Notes under the pieces: model-generated | Database searches by the model: none | The model's input: the letters and a program-made list of their open reading frames with translations, nothing else | Told to the model about the DNA's origin: nothing | Shown: positions 27,863 to 35,473 of the stretch, one piece after another | Position numbering within the stretch: the first letter of the stretch is position 1 | Layout of the letters: each line of letters opens with the position of its first letter | Made by a program: the position numbers and the translations under genes | From: Halothermothrix orenii H 168 | GTDB taxonomy: Bacteria; Bacillota; Halanaerobiia; Halanaerobiales; Halothermotrichaceae | Assembly: GCF_000020485.1 (NCBI RefSeq) | Contig: NC_011899.1 | Location: 962,501 to 1,026,500, forward strand | Length of the DNA stretch: 64,000 nt | Reading direction: 5' to 3'

Positions 27863-27930
27863 ATATTGACAATTATTATTATAAATTTGGACAAGTATAT
27901 ATTACCATAATAAATAAAAATTGTCAATAT
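27863..27930. repeat. 12-bp perfect inverted repeat
   Basis: ATATTGACAATT (27863-27874) and AATTGTCAATAT (27919-27930) are exact inverted copies 44 bp apart. Each contains a TTGACA facing the other. It lies in very AT-rich DNA (27829-28100) that otherwise shows no gene. It could be an operator pair or a promoter duplication. Confidence 0.6.
27899..27927 (-). promoter_or_regulatory. minus-strand promoter facing the small transcript
   Basis: On the minus strand TTGACA (27927-27922) is followed after 17 bp by TAATAT (27904-27899). Transcription would start near 27892 and run antisense across the whole peptide-encoding RNA; the hairpin at 27798-27819 lacks a T-run in this direction, and the symmetric sigE terminator could stop it. 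This would be the antitoxin RNA in a type I system. AT-rich DNA can give chance promoters. Confidence 0.45.
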
Positions 27931-28104
27931 ACAAGATATTAATCTATATATAAATTTGAAACAATTATTTATATAACAAAGTAATTTTAAATAACTTGTG
28001 AAGAAGTTTTTTTTTGCTTGTTTAATCTCTATAATATTGTATTTAAATATTAACATAGATATTACTGAAAATGACCAGGGGCTTATGGTTACCTATATTT
28101 ACAT

Positions 28105-28133
28105 GTATAAATAGGGTAACGATGGCAATAATG
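28105..28133 (+). promoter_or_regulatory. sigma-F/sigma-G-type promoter of sigG-spoIIR
   Basis: GTATA (28105-28109) is followed after 14 bp by GGCAATAATG (28124-28133), matching the forespore consensus GYATA...GGNNANANTR at every defined position. The start would be near 28140, 34 bp before sigG. In Bacillus sigG and spoIIR are sigma-F targets, so the match fits. Confidence 0.75.
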
Positions 28134-28173
28134 ATAATAGGAAAAAAATAATACCAGTAGCGGGGGGATAAAC

Positions 28174-28956
28174 ATGGGAAACAAGGTAGAAATAAGTGGA
28201 GTAAACACTTCAGAACTACCTGTTTTATCCAATGAAGAAATGCGTAAGCTCTTTAAGAAAATGCAGCAGGGCGACTGGTCAGCTCGTCAGAAGATAATAA
28301 ATGGGAACTTAAGATTAGTATTAAGTGTGATACAACGTTTTAATAATCGAGGAGAAAATGTTGATGACCTTTTTCAGGTTGGTTGTATTGGTTTAATTAA
28401 AGCCATTGACAACTTTGATTTAAGTCAAAATGTCAGGTTTTCAACCTATGCTGTTCCCATGATTATCGGTGAGATAAGAAGGTATTTAAGGGACAATAAT
28501 CCTATCAGGGTCAGTCGTTCATTACGGGATACTGCCTATAAAGCCCTGCAGATGAAAGAGAGCTTAAAAAATAAAAAGTCAGAAGAACCCTCATTAAAAG
28601 AAGTTTCTGAAGAACTGGGAATTCCCAGATCTGAGATTATATTTGCGCTGGATGCGATTCAGGACCCGATTTCCCTCTTCGAACCTATCTACCATGATGG
28701 TGGTGACCCCATATTTGTCATGGACCAGATAAGTGATGAGAAAACAGAGGATGAAAACTGGCTTGAAGGTATTGCGGTCAGGGAGGGATTAAGAAAGTTA
28801 AGTCCCAGGGAAAAGCTTATTCTGGCTTATAGATTTTATGAAGGCAAGACCCAGATGGAGGTAGCCAATGAGATCGGAATATCTCAGGCCCAGGTTTCAA
28901 GACTGGAAAAGGCTGCATTAAAAAGGTTAAAAAGGCATGTAAAGGAGGATAGATAA
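28174..28956 (+). CDS. sigG: RNA polymerase sporulation sigma factor sigma-G
   Basis: 260 residues. Late forespore sigma factor. The N-terminal segment KVEISGVNTSELPVL is diagnostic for sigma-G. Region 2 (NLRLVLSVIQRFNNRGENVDDLFQVG), region 3 and region 4 (QMEVANEIGISQAQVSRLEKAA) follow. ATG 28174 has the site cgggggga. It lies behind a forespore-type promoter and 2 bp before spoIIR, so the two are very likely co-transcribed in the forespore. Confidence 0.97.
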   Translation: MGNKVEISGVNTSELPVLSNEEMRKLFKKMQQGDWSARQKIINGNLRLVLSVIQRFNNRGENVDDLFQVGCIGLIKAIDNFDLSQNVRFSTYAVPMIIGEIRRYLRDNNPIRVSRSLRDTAYKALQMKESLKNKKSEEPSLKEVSEELGIPRSEIIFALDAIQDPISLFEPIYHDGGDPIFVMDQISDEKTEDENWLEGIAVREGLRKLSPREKLILAYRFYEGKTQMEVANEIGISQAQVSRLEKAALKRLKRHVKEDR

Positions 28957-28958
28957 CC

Positions 28959-29642
28959 ATGAAAGTATTGAAAGTTATAACCGGACTAATATTTTTAACT
29001 GTTGTATTATTGAGTATAAATGCAAATAGCGCCTATGTAATTAAAGATACTTCTGATCTTATTAATGCCTATAATAACAATAATCTAGTTCGATTCCATG
29101 TAGTTGCCAATAGTAATTCACCTGAGGATCAATATATAAAAAGACAGGTCAGGGATGAAGTAATAAAGTATATGTCAAGAACCAGCCCTGACGGGTTAAA
29201 GAAACAGGTTAGTAAGACACGTTTACAGGAGATTGAAGAATTTACAAATAACCTCCTTACGAATGAAGGCGTGGATTACCGGGCCCGGGTTCAATATGGA
29301 AGATTTTATTTTCCGAAAAGGACGTACGGGAAACTTACATTACCAGCAGGAGATTATAATGCCCTGAAAATAATTCTTGGTAAAGGACAGGGAGCAAACT
29401 GGTGGTGTGTTTTGTTTCCACCCCTTTGTGTCCAGGAAAAAAATCAATCTGCTTCAGTATCAGGGAGTATAAAATCATCAAAAATTGAGTTCAGGTTTAA
29501 AATTTTGGAGCTTTTACAGGATAATAAGAAGAAAATTAATGATATAAAACTGACCCGTATTTTAATAAATAAACTGGAGCTGAATAAATTTATTTATAGA
29601 GAAAAATTTATAGATAGTCAGCCAGAGGGGGTTTATAATTAA
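28959..29642 (+). CDS. spoIIR: stage II sporulation protein R
   Basis: 227 residues. Secreted forespore signal that triggers SpoIIGA to process pro-sigma-E. An N-terminal signal or anchor segment (residues 5-25), the conserved VRFHVVANSNSPEDQ, and the hallmark NWWCVLFPPLCV (about residues 147-158) identify it. ATG 28959 follows aaaggagg. In Bacillus spoIIR is not adjacent to sigG; here the two share a transcript, putting the signal, its receptor (spoIIGA) and both sigma factors within 4 kb. Confidence 0.94.
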   Translation: MKVLKVITGLIFLTVVLLSINANSAYVIKDTSDLINAYNNNNLVRFHVVANSNSPEDQYIKRQVRDEVIKYMSRTSPDGLKKQVSKTRLQEIEEFTNNLLTNEGVDYRARVQYGRFYFPKRTYGKLTLPAGDYNALKIILGKGQGANWWCVLFPPLCVQEKNQSASVSGSIKSSKIEFRFKILELLQDNKKKINDIKLTRILINKLELNKFIYREKFIDSQPEGVYN

Positions 29643-29655
29643 ACCCCTTTTTTTT
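29628..29655 (+). terminator. terminator after spoIIR
   Basis: GGGGTTT (29628-29634) pairs with AAACCCC (29641-29647), then eight T residues. The stem begins inside the last codons of spoIIR. Confidence 0.9.
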
Positions 29656-29657
29656 AT

Positions 29658-29686
29658 TCACATAGCTTCCCCCTGAGTCATATTAT
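29658..29686 (+). promoter_or_regulatory. possible sigma-E-type promoter of ylmC
   Basis: CATATTAT (29679-29686) resembles the sigma-E -10 (CATAnnnT). An ACATA-containing segment lies 14 bp upstream (29658-29664), a weak -35. ylmC/ymxH genes are known sporulation genes, which is why the match is noted. Confidence 0.35.
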
Positions 29687-29719
29687 ATGTAGGTAAGAGA
29701 AGAGGGGAGGTTAAGAATT

Positions 29720-29971
29720 ATGGTAAAAAAGTCAGAATTAAGTCTTAAGGATGTAGTTGATATATCCCGGGGAAAAAAACTGGGATATATTGAAGATGTT
29801 GAAATTGATCTCGATAAAGGAAAAATTAAAGCCTTTGTTGTTCCTGCTCATCCCAGCAAAGTAATGAGATTTTTTACTAAAAAAAGTGATCTGGTAATAA
29901 ACTGGGAAGATATTAAAAAAATAGGTGAAGATGTTATACTGGTAAACTTAAATAATGATGGCCAAGTTTAA
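29720..29971 (+). CDS. YlmC/YmxH-family PRC-barrel sporulation protein
   Basis: 83 residues, one PRC-barrel domain: LSLKDVVDISRGKKLGYIEDVEID at the start, then FFTKKSDLVINWEDIKKIGEDVILV. This is the YlmC/YmxH family, found next to sigG in spore formers; its molecular role is not established. ATG 29720 follows ggggagg. Conserved synteny with sigE/sigG and nrdR/ylmD supports the call. Confidence 0.88.
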   Translation: MVKKSELSLKDVVDISRGKKLGYIEDVEIDLDKGKIKAFVVPAHPSKVMRFFTKKSDLVINWEDIKKIGEDVILVNLNNDGQV

Positions 29972-29986
29972 AAAAAATTGTAGATG

Positions 29987-29995
29987 TGGTATACT
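29987..29995 (+). promoter_or_regulatory. extended -10 promoter of nrdR
   Basis: TGGTATACT at 29987-29995 is an extended -10 (TGn plus TATACT); no good -35 is seen. It lies 31 bp before the nrdR start and just past the ylmC stop. Confidence 0.45.
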
Positions 29996-30025
29996 AATGA
30001 CAGTAATCTACGGAGGATGATATTG

Positions 30026-30481
30026 ATGAAATGCCCATACTGTCACCATCTGGAAAGTAAAGTAGTTGATTCGAGGTATACTAAAGAACATACTTCAATT
30101 CGTCGTCGGAGAGAATGTCTTAACTGTGGGGAAAGGTTTACAACTTATGAACGTATTGAAGATATACCCCTTATGGTAATTAAAAGGAATGGACAGCGGG
30201 AGTTTTTCGACAGAAATAAATTGTTAACAGGTATAATGAAATCCTGTGAAAAAAGACCTATTCCCCAGGAGAAGATTGAACAAGTTGTTGATGATATCGA
30301 AAAAGAGTTAAATAATAAAATGAAGCAGGAGATAGCCAGTACTGAAATTGGAGAAATGGTTATGGAACGTTTAAAAGATATTGATGAAGTTGCTTATGTC
30401 CGGTTTGCTTCTGTTTACCGCCAGTTTAAAGACGTAAATAAATTTAAGCAGGAGCTGGAGAGATTACTCCAGGAAGATTAA
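30026..30481 (+). CDS. nrdR: transcriptional repressor NrdR
   Basis: 151 residues from ATG 30026 (site cggagg), the usual start MKCPYCHH. An N-terminal zinc ribbon (CPYC...CLNCGERF) and an ATP-cone domain (about residues 49-139, [17 protein letters not shown]) identify it. It represses ribonucleotide reductase genes in response to ATP/dATP. A longer frame from 29984 exists but runs over the promoter. pgeF follows 16 bp later. Confidence 0.96.
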
Positions 30482-30497
30482 GGAGGGGGTTTATTCT

Positions 30498-31304
30498 TTG
30501 TTTGTCTGGAATGGAGCCGGGCCCTTACAATACTTAGAAATTGAGGAATTTAAGGACAATGGGGTTACAGCTATTTTTACAAGTAGGCGCGGTGGAGTTA
30601 GCAAAGGGAGTTATGGCACCCTTAATCTAGGATTTCACTCCGGTGATGACCACCAAAATGTTGTTGAAAATAGAAAGATTATTTCTTCTTCAATTAAAAT
30701 AGATTACCATAACTTTGTAGCCGGGGAGCAAGTTCACGGTAATAAAGTATATATAGTTGCTGAAGAAGATAAAGGCAAGGGAGCCCTGGATTACAATACA
30801 AGCATAAGCGGGGTTGATGCCTTAATAACTGATAGGCCCGGGCTTCCTTTAATATCATTTTATGCCGATTGTGTTCCTCTTTACTTTTTAGCTCCTTCCA
30901 GGAGAGTAATTGCCCTGGCTCATGCTGGCTGGAAAGGAACCTTATTAAAAATAGGGCAGAAAACGATAGAGAAAATGAACCAGTATTTTGATATTAATAT
31001 TAAAAACTGTCTGGCAGCAATTGGTCCTTCTATTTCACCCGATGTTTATGAAGTTGATGACAGGGTAGTGGGCAGGTTCAAAGAAAAATTTACTGAATGG
31101 CGAGATATTGTGGTAGATAAGGGGAAGGGATACTACCTGTTGAACCTGTGGGAGGCCAACCGGATTGTTTTAAATAAGGCCGGTATACCTTCTAAAAATA
31201 TAATTACCAGTGGCTATTGTACTTATAAATATGATAATTTCTTTTATTCATACAGGAGAGATGGGGCAAAGACTGGAAGAATGGCCAGCATTATTGTAAT
31301 CTAA
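30498..31304 (+). CDS. pgeF: YlmD/PgeF-family multicopper-type (laccase-fold) purine nucleosidase
   Basis: 268 residues. DUF152/YfiH family, first described as polyphenol oxidase, later linked to removal of misincorporated amino acids from peptidoglycan precursors (PgeF) and purine nucleoside cleavage. The metal ligands stand in FVAGEQVHGN, YADCVPLYF and ALAHAGWKGT. TTG 30498 follows aggaggggg. Its position in the ylm cluster agrees with Bacillus ylmD. Which activity dominates here cannot be decided from sequence. Confidence 0.9.
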   Translation: MFVWNGAGPLQYLEIEEFKDNGVTAIFTSRRGGVSKGSYGTLNLGFHSGDDHQNVVENRKIISSSIKIDYHNFVAGEQVHGNKVYIVAEEDKGKGALDYNTSISGVDALITDRPGLPLISFYADCVPLYFLAPSRRVIALAHAGWKGTLLKIGQKTIEKMNQYFDINIKNCLAAIGPSISPDVYEVDDRVVGRFKEKFTEWRDIVVDKGKGYYLLNLWEANRIVLNKAGIPSKNIITSGYCTYKYDNFFYSYRRDGAKTGRMASIIVI

Positions 31305-31355
31305 AAAAGGACTTTTCAAATTTTTGGCGAATTTTAAATAAGGTGATTACCTGCT

Positions 31356-32297
31356 ATGCCTGAAAAAATATATTACCTTGATCAGAAAAAATATAAAAGA
31401 AATAAATCCCCTGTCAGGAAATATAATAAGATTATAATTGTTATTTTGTTATTAACAGGATTTATTTATCTCCTTACCAATGATCGTATCCAGATGATGG
31501 AGGTAAGATATGGTCAAATTATAGACGGTTTTTCTTCAAAGGCTGTAATTATAAGAGATGAGAAGTTATTTTTCTCTCCGGTTAGTGGACGGGTTATACT
31601 AAAACAACAGGAAGGAAGCCGGGTCAGTAGTGGTCAAAAAATAGCTGTAATTAAAACTGGAGAAGGGGAAATAACGATTTTTAACCATACATCGGGTTTA
31701 GTCAGTTATGCTACAGACGGTCTTGAGAATCGTTTCAATGTTAAATTTATAGACAATATTAAACCATCTTTATTTAATAACTTTCAAAGAGATTATAACC
31801 AGCTTGTTAATGGTGATTATATAAATAAGGGACAGCCTTTATACAGGATTATTAATAATTCCCTTGTATTTCTGGTTGTAAAGACTGATAGAAATGAAAT
31901 TAATCGTTACCAAATTCATGAGGTTGTTTTTATAAGATGGAATAAGCTGAATACCGGTTTAATAAAAGGCAGGGTTATTGATAAAATAATATATGATGAT
32001 GGTAGTTACCTTGTAGTTGAACTTAATCGTTTTGTCCGGGAATGGTTAAATATGCGGTCTGTTCAGATTGATTTTATTAAAAATATATACAGGGGTATTG
32101 TAATCCCCAGAGACGCTATTTTTACCCAGCCCGAAGGTGAAGGTGTTCTGGTATGTACTCCTGAGGGTGATTTTATATTTAGAACGGTAAAAGTACTGGA
32201 TGGTACCAGTAAAAGGGTTGTTGTGGAAGGTATAGAAGTCGGAGATAAAGTTGTAATTAACCCTGAGGTAATTAATTACGGCTGGGAGGTGGAGTAA
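31356..32297 (+). CDS. HlyD-like membrane-anchored protein of the ylm cluster
   Basis: 313 residues. A basic N-terminus (KKYKRNKSPVRKYNK), one membrane helix (about residues 25-42), then an extracytoplasmic region with a biotinyl-lipoyl-like hairpin (FFSPVSGRVILKQQEGSRVSSGQKIAVI broadly, about residues 68-97) and a C-terminal domain ending VEGIEVGDKVVINPE, as in periplasmic adaptors. Proteins of this type occur beside ylmE-sepF in clostridia and lack a partner transporter. Function unknown. ATG 31356; ylmE starts 2 bp after the stop. Confidence 0.75.
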   Translation: MPEKIYYLDQKKYKRNKSPVRKYNKIIIVILLLTGFIYLLTNDRIQMMEVRYGQIIDGFSSKAVIIRDEKLFFSPVSGRVILKQQEGSRVSSGQKIAVIKTGEGEITIFNHTSGLVSYATDGLENRFNVKFIDNIKPSLFNNFQRDYNQLVNGDYINKGQPLYRIINNSLVFLVVKTDRNEINRYQIHEVVFIRWNKLNTGLIKGRVIDKIIYDDGSYLVVELNRFVREWLNMRSVQIDFIKNIYRGIVIPRDAIFTQPEGEGVLVCTPEGDFIFRTVKVLDGTSKRVVVEGIEVGDKVVINPEVINYGWEVE

Positions 32298-32298
32298 A

Positions 32299-32991
32299 GT
32301 GGTTACCAAAGACTTACAAACAAGGCTGGAAGAGATTAATAAGAGAATCGATGATGCCACCCGCAGATCCGGTAGAAAGGATAAAGTTAAACTTTTACCT
32401 GTTAGCAAAGGACAATCCCCTGAAAAAATTAAATATTTTCAGAGACAGGGATTTACTATATTTGGAGAAAGCAGGGTTCAGGAATTAAGGGAGAAAGATG
32501 AGAAACTAGATGGAGTTGAGTGGCACTTTATTGGTCATTTGCAGCGTAATAAAGTAAAATATTTAATGAGGATGGAAAACTGTACCTTAATACATTCTCT
32601 GGATAGCTGGCGCCTGGCCAGGACAATAGATAAAAGGGCCAGAAAAAATAACAGGAAGATACCTGTCCTGGTGCAGGTTAATGTTGCCCGTGATCCCAAT
32701 AAATTTGGTATTGAGCCTTCAGAAGTAAAGGATTTTGTTTATGAGGTATCTAAATTAGAAAACATAAGAGTAGAGGGATTAATGACCATAGTTCCTTATT
32801 CTGAAAACCCTGAAGAAGCCAGGCCATATTTTAAACAAATGAATAACCTGAAAAACATGTTATGTGATAAAGGTTTTAATGTAAAAGAGCTGTCAATGGG
32901 GATGTCTAATGATTTTGAAGTAGCCATAGAGGAAGGGGCTACCATAATAAGAATAGGTACAAAATTATTTGGTGAAAGGGTATACAATTAA
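32299..32991 (+). CDS. YggS/YlmE-family pyridoxal phosphate homeostasis protein
   Basis: 230 residues. PLP-binding TIM-barrel protein of the YggS/PLPBP family, which buffers free PLP. The PLP lysine is in LLPVSKGQSPEKI (about residue 36). FGESRVQEL, WHFIGHLQRNKVKYL, LVQVNVARDPNKFG and LSMGMSNDFEVAIEEGAT are family motifs. GTG 32299. Conserved neighbour of sepF; a role in division has been discussed for ylmE but is not shown by sequence. Confidence 0.94.
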   Translation: MVTKDLQTRLEEINKRIDDATRRSGRKDKVKLLPVSKGQSPEKIKYFQRQGFTIFGESRVQELREKDEKLDGVEWHFIGHLQRNKVKYLMRMENCTLIHSLDSWRLARTIDKRARKNNRKIPVLVQVNVARDPNKFGIEPSEVKDFVYEVSKLENIRVEGLMTIVPYSENPEEARPYFKQMNNLKNMLCDKGFNVKELSMGMSNDFEVAIEEGATIIRIGTKLFGERVYN

Positions 32992-33006
32992 GGAGGTTGA
33001 TTACTG

Positions 33007-33408
33007 TTGGGGGTTAAGTCTTTCTGGGATAATTTTCTTGATTTTTTTGGACTAAATGAAGAGCTTGTTGAAACTGAAGATGAGAATCATCTTCATTCCA
33101 GTCAGAAGATAGTCAGTATCCACCGGACCAAAGGTTTAAAGGTATCGGTATATCATCCCGTGTCAATAGATGATGTTAAAATTATTGTAGATGATCTGAA
33201 AAATAGAAAACCGGTGGTAATAAATTTGGAAGATGTTGATCTGGAAACAGCCCGCCGCATAGTTGATTTTATCAGTGGGGCCATTTATGGCCTTGACGGT
33301 AATATTAAAAAAGTGGGTGAAGCAGTATTTTTAATAACTCCCAACAATATTAGTATTGATGGGGATTCTATTGAGGATAACAGTGAAAGGTCATTTTTGT
33401 TAAGTTGA
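33007..33408 (+). CDS. sepF: cell division protein SepF
   Basis: 133 residues. FtsZ-binding protein that aligns and tethers the Z-ring. An N-terminal amphipathic helix (KSFWDNFLDFFGL) suits membrane attachment; the C-terminal SepF domain (about 45-125) has HPVSIDDVKIIVDDLKNRKPVVINLEDVD split over strands and DFISGAIYGLDG. TTG 33007 follows taaggagg. The FtsZ C-terminal peptide it would bind is present in ftsZ of this window. Confidence 0.94.
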   Translation: MGVKSFWDNFLDFFGLNEELVETEDENHLHSSQKIVSIHRTKGLKVSVYHPVSIDDVKIIVDDLKNRKPVVINLEDVDLETARRIVDFISGAIYGLDGNIKKVGEAVFLITPNNISIDGDSIEDNSERSFLLS

Positions 33409-33421
33409 GGTATAAAAGGAG

Positions 33422-33712
33422 ATGATATTGGTGATTTCATCTTTTCTAACAGGGTTAATAAACCTTGCTTATGAACTGGTAGTTTTACTTATTTTTATCA
33501 GGGTTATAATTTCCTGGATCCGACCAACAGTTCATAATAGTACATTTATTAAAATTTTAAGGATTATATATGAACTTACCGAACCAATTTTAAGTCCGAT
33601 AAGACAATTGTTACCCCAGGGAAATCTGGGTATAGATTTTTCACCATTTATTGCTATTATAATTTTGTCTTTATTGAGAATTATTCTGGTAAGTCTGGTT
33701 AATGCCTTTTAA
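33422..33712 (+). CDS. YggT-family membrane protein (YlmG)
   Basis: 96 residues. Two membrane helices and the family motif VRIIS-WIRP region (IRVIISWIRPTVHNS) with LTEPILSPIRQLLP and GIDFSPFIAIIIL. YggT/YlmG proteins are division-associated membrane proteins of uncertain function. The reading frame opens at ATG 33422, but AAAGGAG at 33416-33421 better fits TTG 33428 or GTG 33431. Confidence 0.9.
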   Translation: MILVISSFLTGLINLAYELVVLLIFIRVIISWIRPTVHNSTFIKILRIIYELTEPILSPIRQLLPQGNLGIDFSPFIAIIILSLLRIILVSLVNAF

Positions 33713-33727
33713 GGAGTGGTTTTTTAA

Positions 33728-34516
33728 ATGTTTAATCGGGAAAAAATGTTATCACATTTACACACTGCAGAGGAGCAAAACCTCGGAGGTCAGATACTGG
33801 ATAAAATAGAAATAGTTGTAAAAAGGAAATCAGAGGTATCTACTAATTTTTTAAATCCCCATGAGCAAAGTATTGCAGAAGGTTTAATAAAACAGGTATA
33901 TGATATAAATTACAAAATTGACGGAGGTTATGACAGGGCTGAACGGAAACGGGTTACTCTTTTTCCCGATTATCTGTATCCGGAACATGTAAAAACCCCT
34001 GTTTGTATTCTGAAAGTTGAGGGGAATTTTAAATTTAATTCTGTCAGTCACCGTGATTTTCTGGGAGCTATCCTGGGATTGGGAATTAAAAGGGAGATGA
34101 TTGGAGATATCCTAATCCTTAAAGATTTTGCCGAGGTAGTTGTGGCAGAGGAGATTAAAGAATATATATGTTTAAGGTTGAAAAAAGTTCACCAGGTTCC
34201 GGTAAATGTTGAAGAATTAGACAGGGAAAATGTAGTTATTCCAGCAGAGAACACCAGGGAATTTACGACCACTGTTCCCTCGATGCGCCTGGATGCAGTC
34301 TCCAGTGCTGGCTTTGGTGATTCCCGGAATAAAATAAGTCGGATTATAAAATCTGAGAAGGTTAAGGTAAACTGGAAAAAGGAGAATAACCCTGCCCAGA
34401 CTGTAGAGATTGGTGACCTTATTTCTATTAAGGGTAGAGGGAGGGTACAGATAGTTAAAAATGAAGGCCTTTCCCACCGGGGGAGGGTAAAATTAAGATT
34501 AAAAAGGTTTTTATAG
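33728..34516 (+). CDS. YlmH-family S4 RNA-binding protein
   Basis: 262 residues. The N-terminal YlmH region (about 1-75, FLNPHEQSIAEGLIKQ), a middle domain (FLGAILGLGIKREMIGDI), and a C-terminal S4 domain (about 183-245, MRLDAVSSAGFGDSRNKISRIIKS, VKVNWK, GDLISIKGRGR). YlmH has recently been tied to rescue of stalled ribosomes. ATG 33728 follows aaggagtgg. Same order as Bacillus. Confidence 0.92.
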   Translation: MFNREKMLSHLHTAEEQNLGGQILDKIEIVVKRKSEVSTNFLNPHEQSIAEGLIKQVYDINYKIDGGYDRAERKRVTLFPDYLYPEHVKTPVCILKVEGNFKFNSVSHRDFLGAILGLGIKREMIGDILILKDFAEVVVAEEIKEYICLRLKKVHQVPVNVEELDRENVVIPAENTREFTTTVPSMRLDAVSSAGFGDSRNKISRIIKSEKVKVNWKKENNPAQTVEIGDLISIKGRGRVQIVKNEGLSHRGRVKLRLKRFL

Positions 34517-34531
34517 AAAGGAGGGCTCAAG

Positions 34532-35038
34532 GTGAGACTTTCACCACTGGATATTTATAATAAAGAGTTTAAGAAGACTACTTTTGGTTATAGCCAGGCC
34601 CAGGTTGACGAATTTCTTGACGAAGTAGGACGGGCCTATGAAAGGGTTTTAAAAGAGGTAAACCATCTCAAAGATGAAAATGAAAAATTACGGGAACGCC
34701 TCGGTAATTATGAAAACCTGGAACAGGATTTAAAGAACATGATGGCTGCTATTGAGGAGACTGCTAAAGAAAAGACAAAACAGGCCCAAAAAGAGGCTGA
34801 GATGATTATCAATAGGGCCAGGGTTAAAGCAGATAATATAGTTAAAGATGTTAAGGAGCAGATACAGGAAGAATATAGAACCCTTCAGGAACTAAAAGAG
34901 AGCCGGGATCTATTTAAAATCAGGTTTAAAACCCTGCTGGAAAGTCATCTGAAGATGCTCGAAGAAGATGATGACCAGCTGAACATAAATGAGTTTGAAG
35001 ATAAGGTAGCTGCCAGTGAAGTTGAACTTGACGAATAA
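34532..35038 (+). CDS. divIVA: cell division initiation protein DivIVA
   Basis: 168 residues. The N-terminal membrane-curvature-binding segment SPLDIYNKEFKKTTFGYS is followed by coiled coils (about 25-75 and 80-145). It marks poles and septa and helps position division or chromosome segregation in sporulation. GTG 34532 follows aaaggaggg. The -35 of the ileS promoter lies in its last codons. Confidence 0.94.
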   Translation: MRLSPLDIYNKEFKKTTFGYSQAQVDEFLDEVGRAYERVLKEVNHLKDENEKLRERLGNYENLEQDLKNMMAAIEETAKEKTKQAQKEAEMIINRARVKADNIVKDVKEQIQEEYRTLQELKESRDLFKIRFKTLLESHLKMLEEDDDQLNINEFEDKVAASEVELDE

Positions 35039-35056
35039 TATTTTTTGGTTTATAAT
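35028..35056 (+). promoter_or_regulatory. sigma-A promoter of the ileS leader
   Basis: TTGACG (35028-35033) and TATAAT (35051-35056) are 17 bp apart. The -35 is inside the end of divIVA. Transcription would start near 35063, just ahead of T-box stem I. Confidence 0.75.
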
Positions 35057-35083
35057 TATAAAAAATAAATATTGAATAATAAC

Positions 35084-35318
35084 AGTGAATGAGAGAGTAG
35101 CATATAATTGATTTTACAGCGACCTGGGTATGGTGAAAGCCAGGAAATTAGTTATATGTGAAGATCACTCAGGAGTTGGCAGGTTGAATTTGAAGTAGGT
35201 CTGCCCGCTGACCGGCGTTACAGGTTGGAGTGAGTATAATTGCAAATGAATTGTGCAATTGTACTAAATAGGGTGGTACCGCGGTCCTTTCGCCCCTTGG
35301 GCGTAAAGGGCTTTTTTT
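35084..35318 (+). promoter_or_regulatory. T-box riboswitch, isoleucine-specific
   Basis: The T-box sequence AGGGTGGTACCGCG (35270-35283) is followed by a terminator (arms within 35286-35309, core CGCCC/GGGCG, then seven T residues). Upstream is the long stem I with its AG-bulge/apical part (cctgg...ccagg). The probable specifier codon is ATC at 35164-35166 in gaagATCactc, fitting tRNA-Ile and the ileS gene downstream. Uncharged tRNA-Ile would stabilise the antiterminator. From 35319 to 35473 there is only one further hairpin (GATAACC 35327-35333 with GGTTATC 35342-35348) and AT-rich leader. Confidence 0.93.
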
Positions 35319-35473
35319 AATGTATAGATAACCTGATCATGGGTTATCATATCTTTTTTTATTAAATTTGCTTTAATTTAAATATAGATTGTTTAATTTT
35401 TAAATTATATTATATATGTGAAAATGTGTAACTTGCTTAAGAATCAGTAAACAGTATAAAAGGAGGTATAAAA

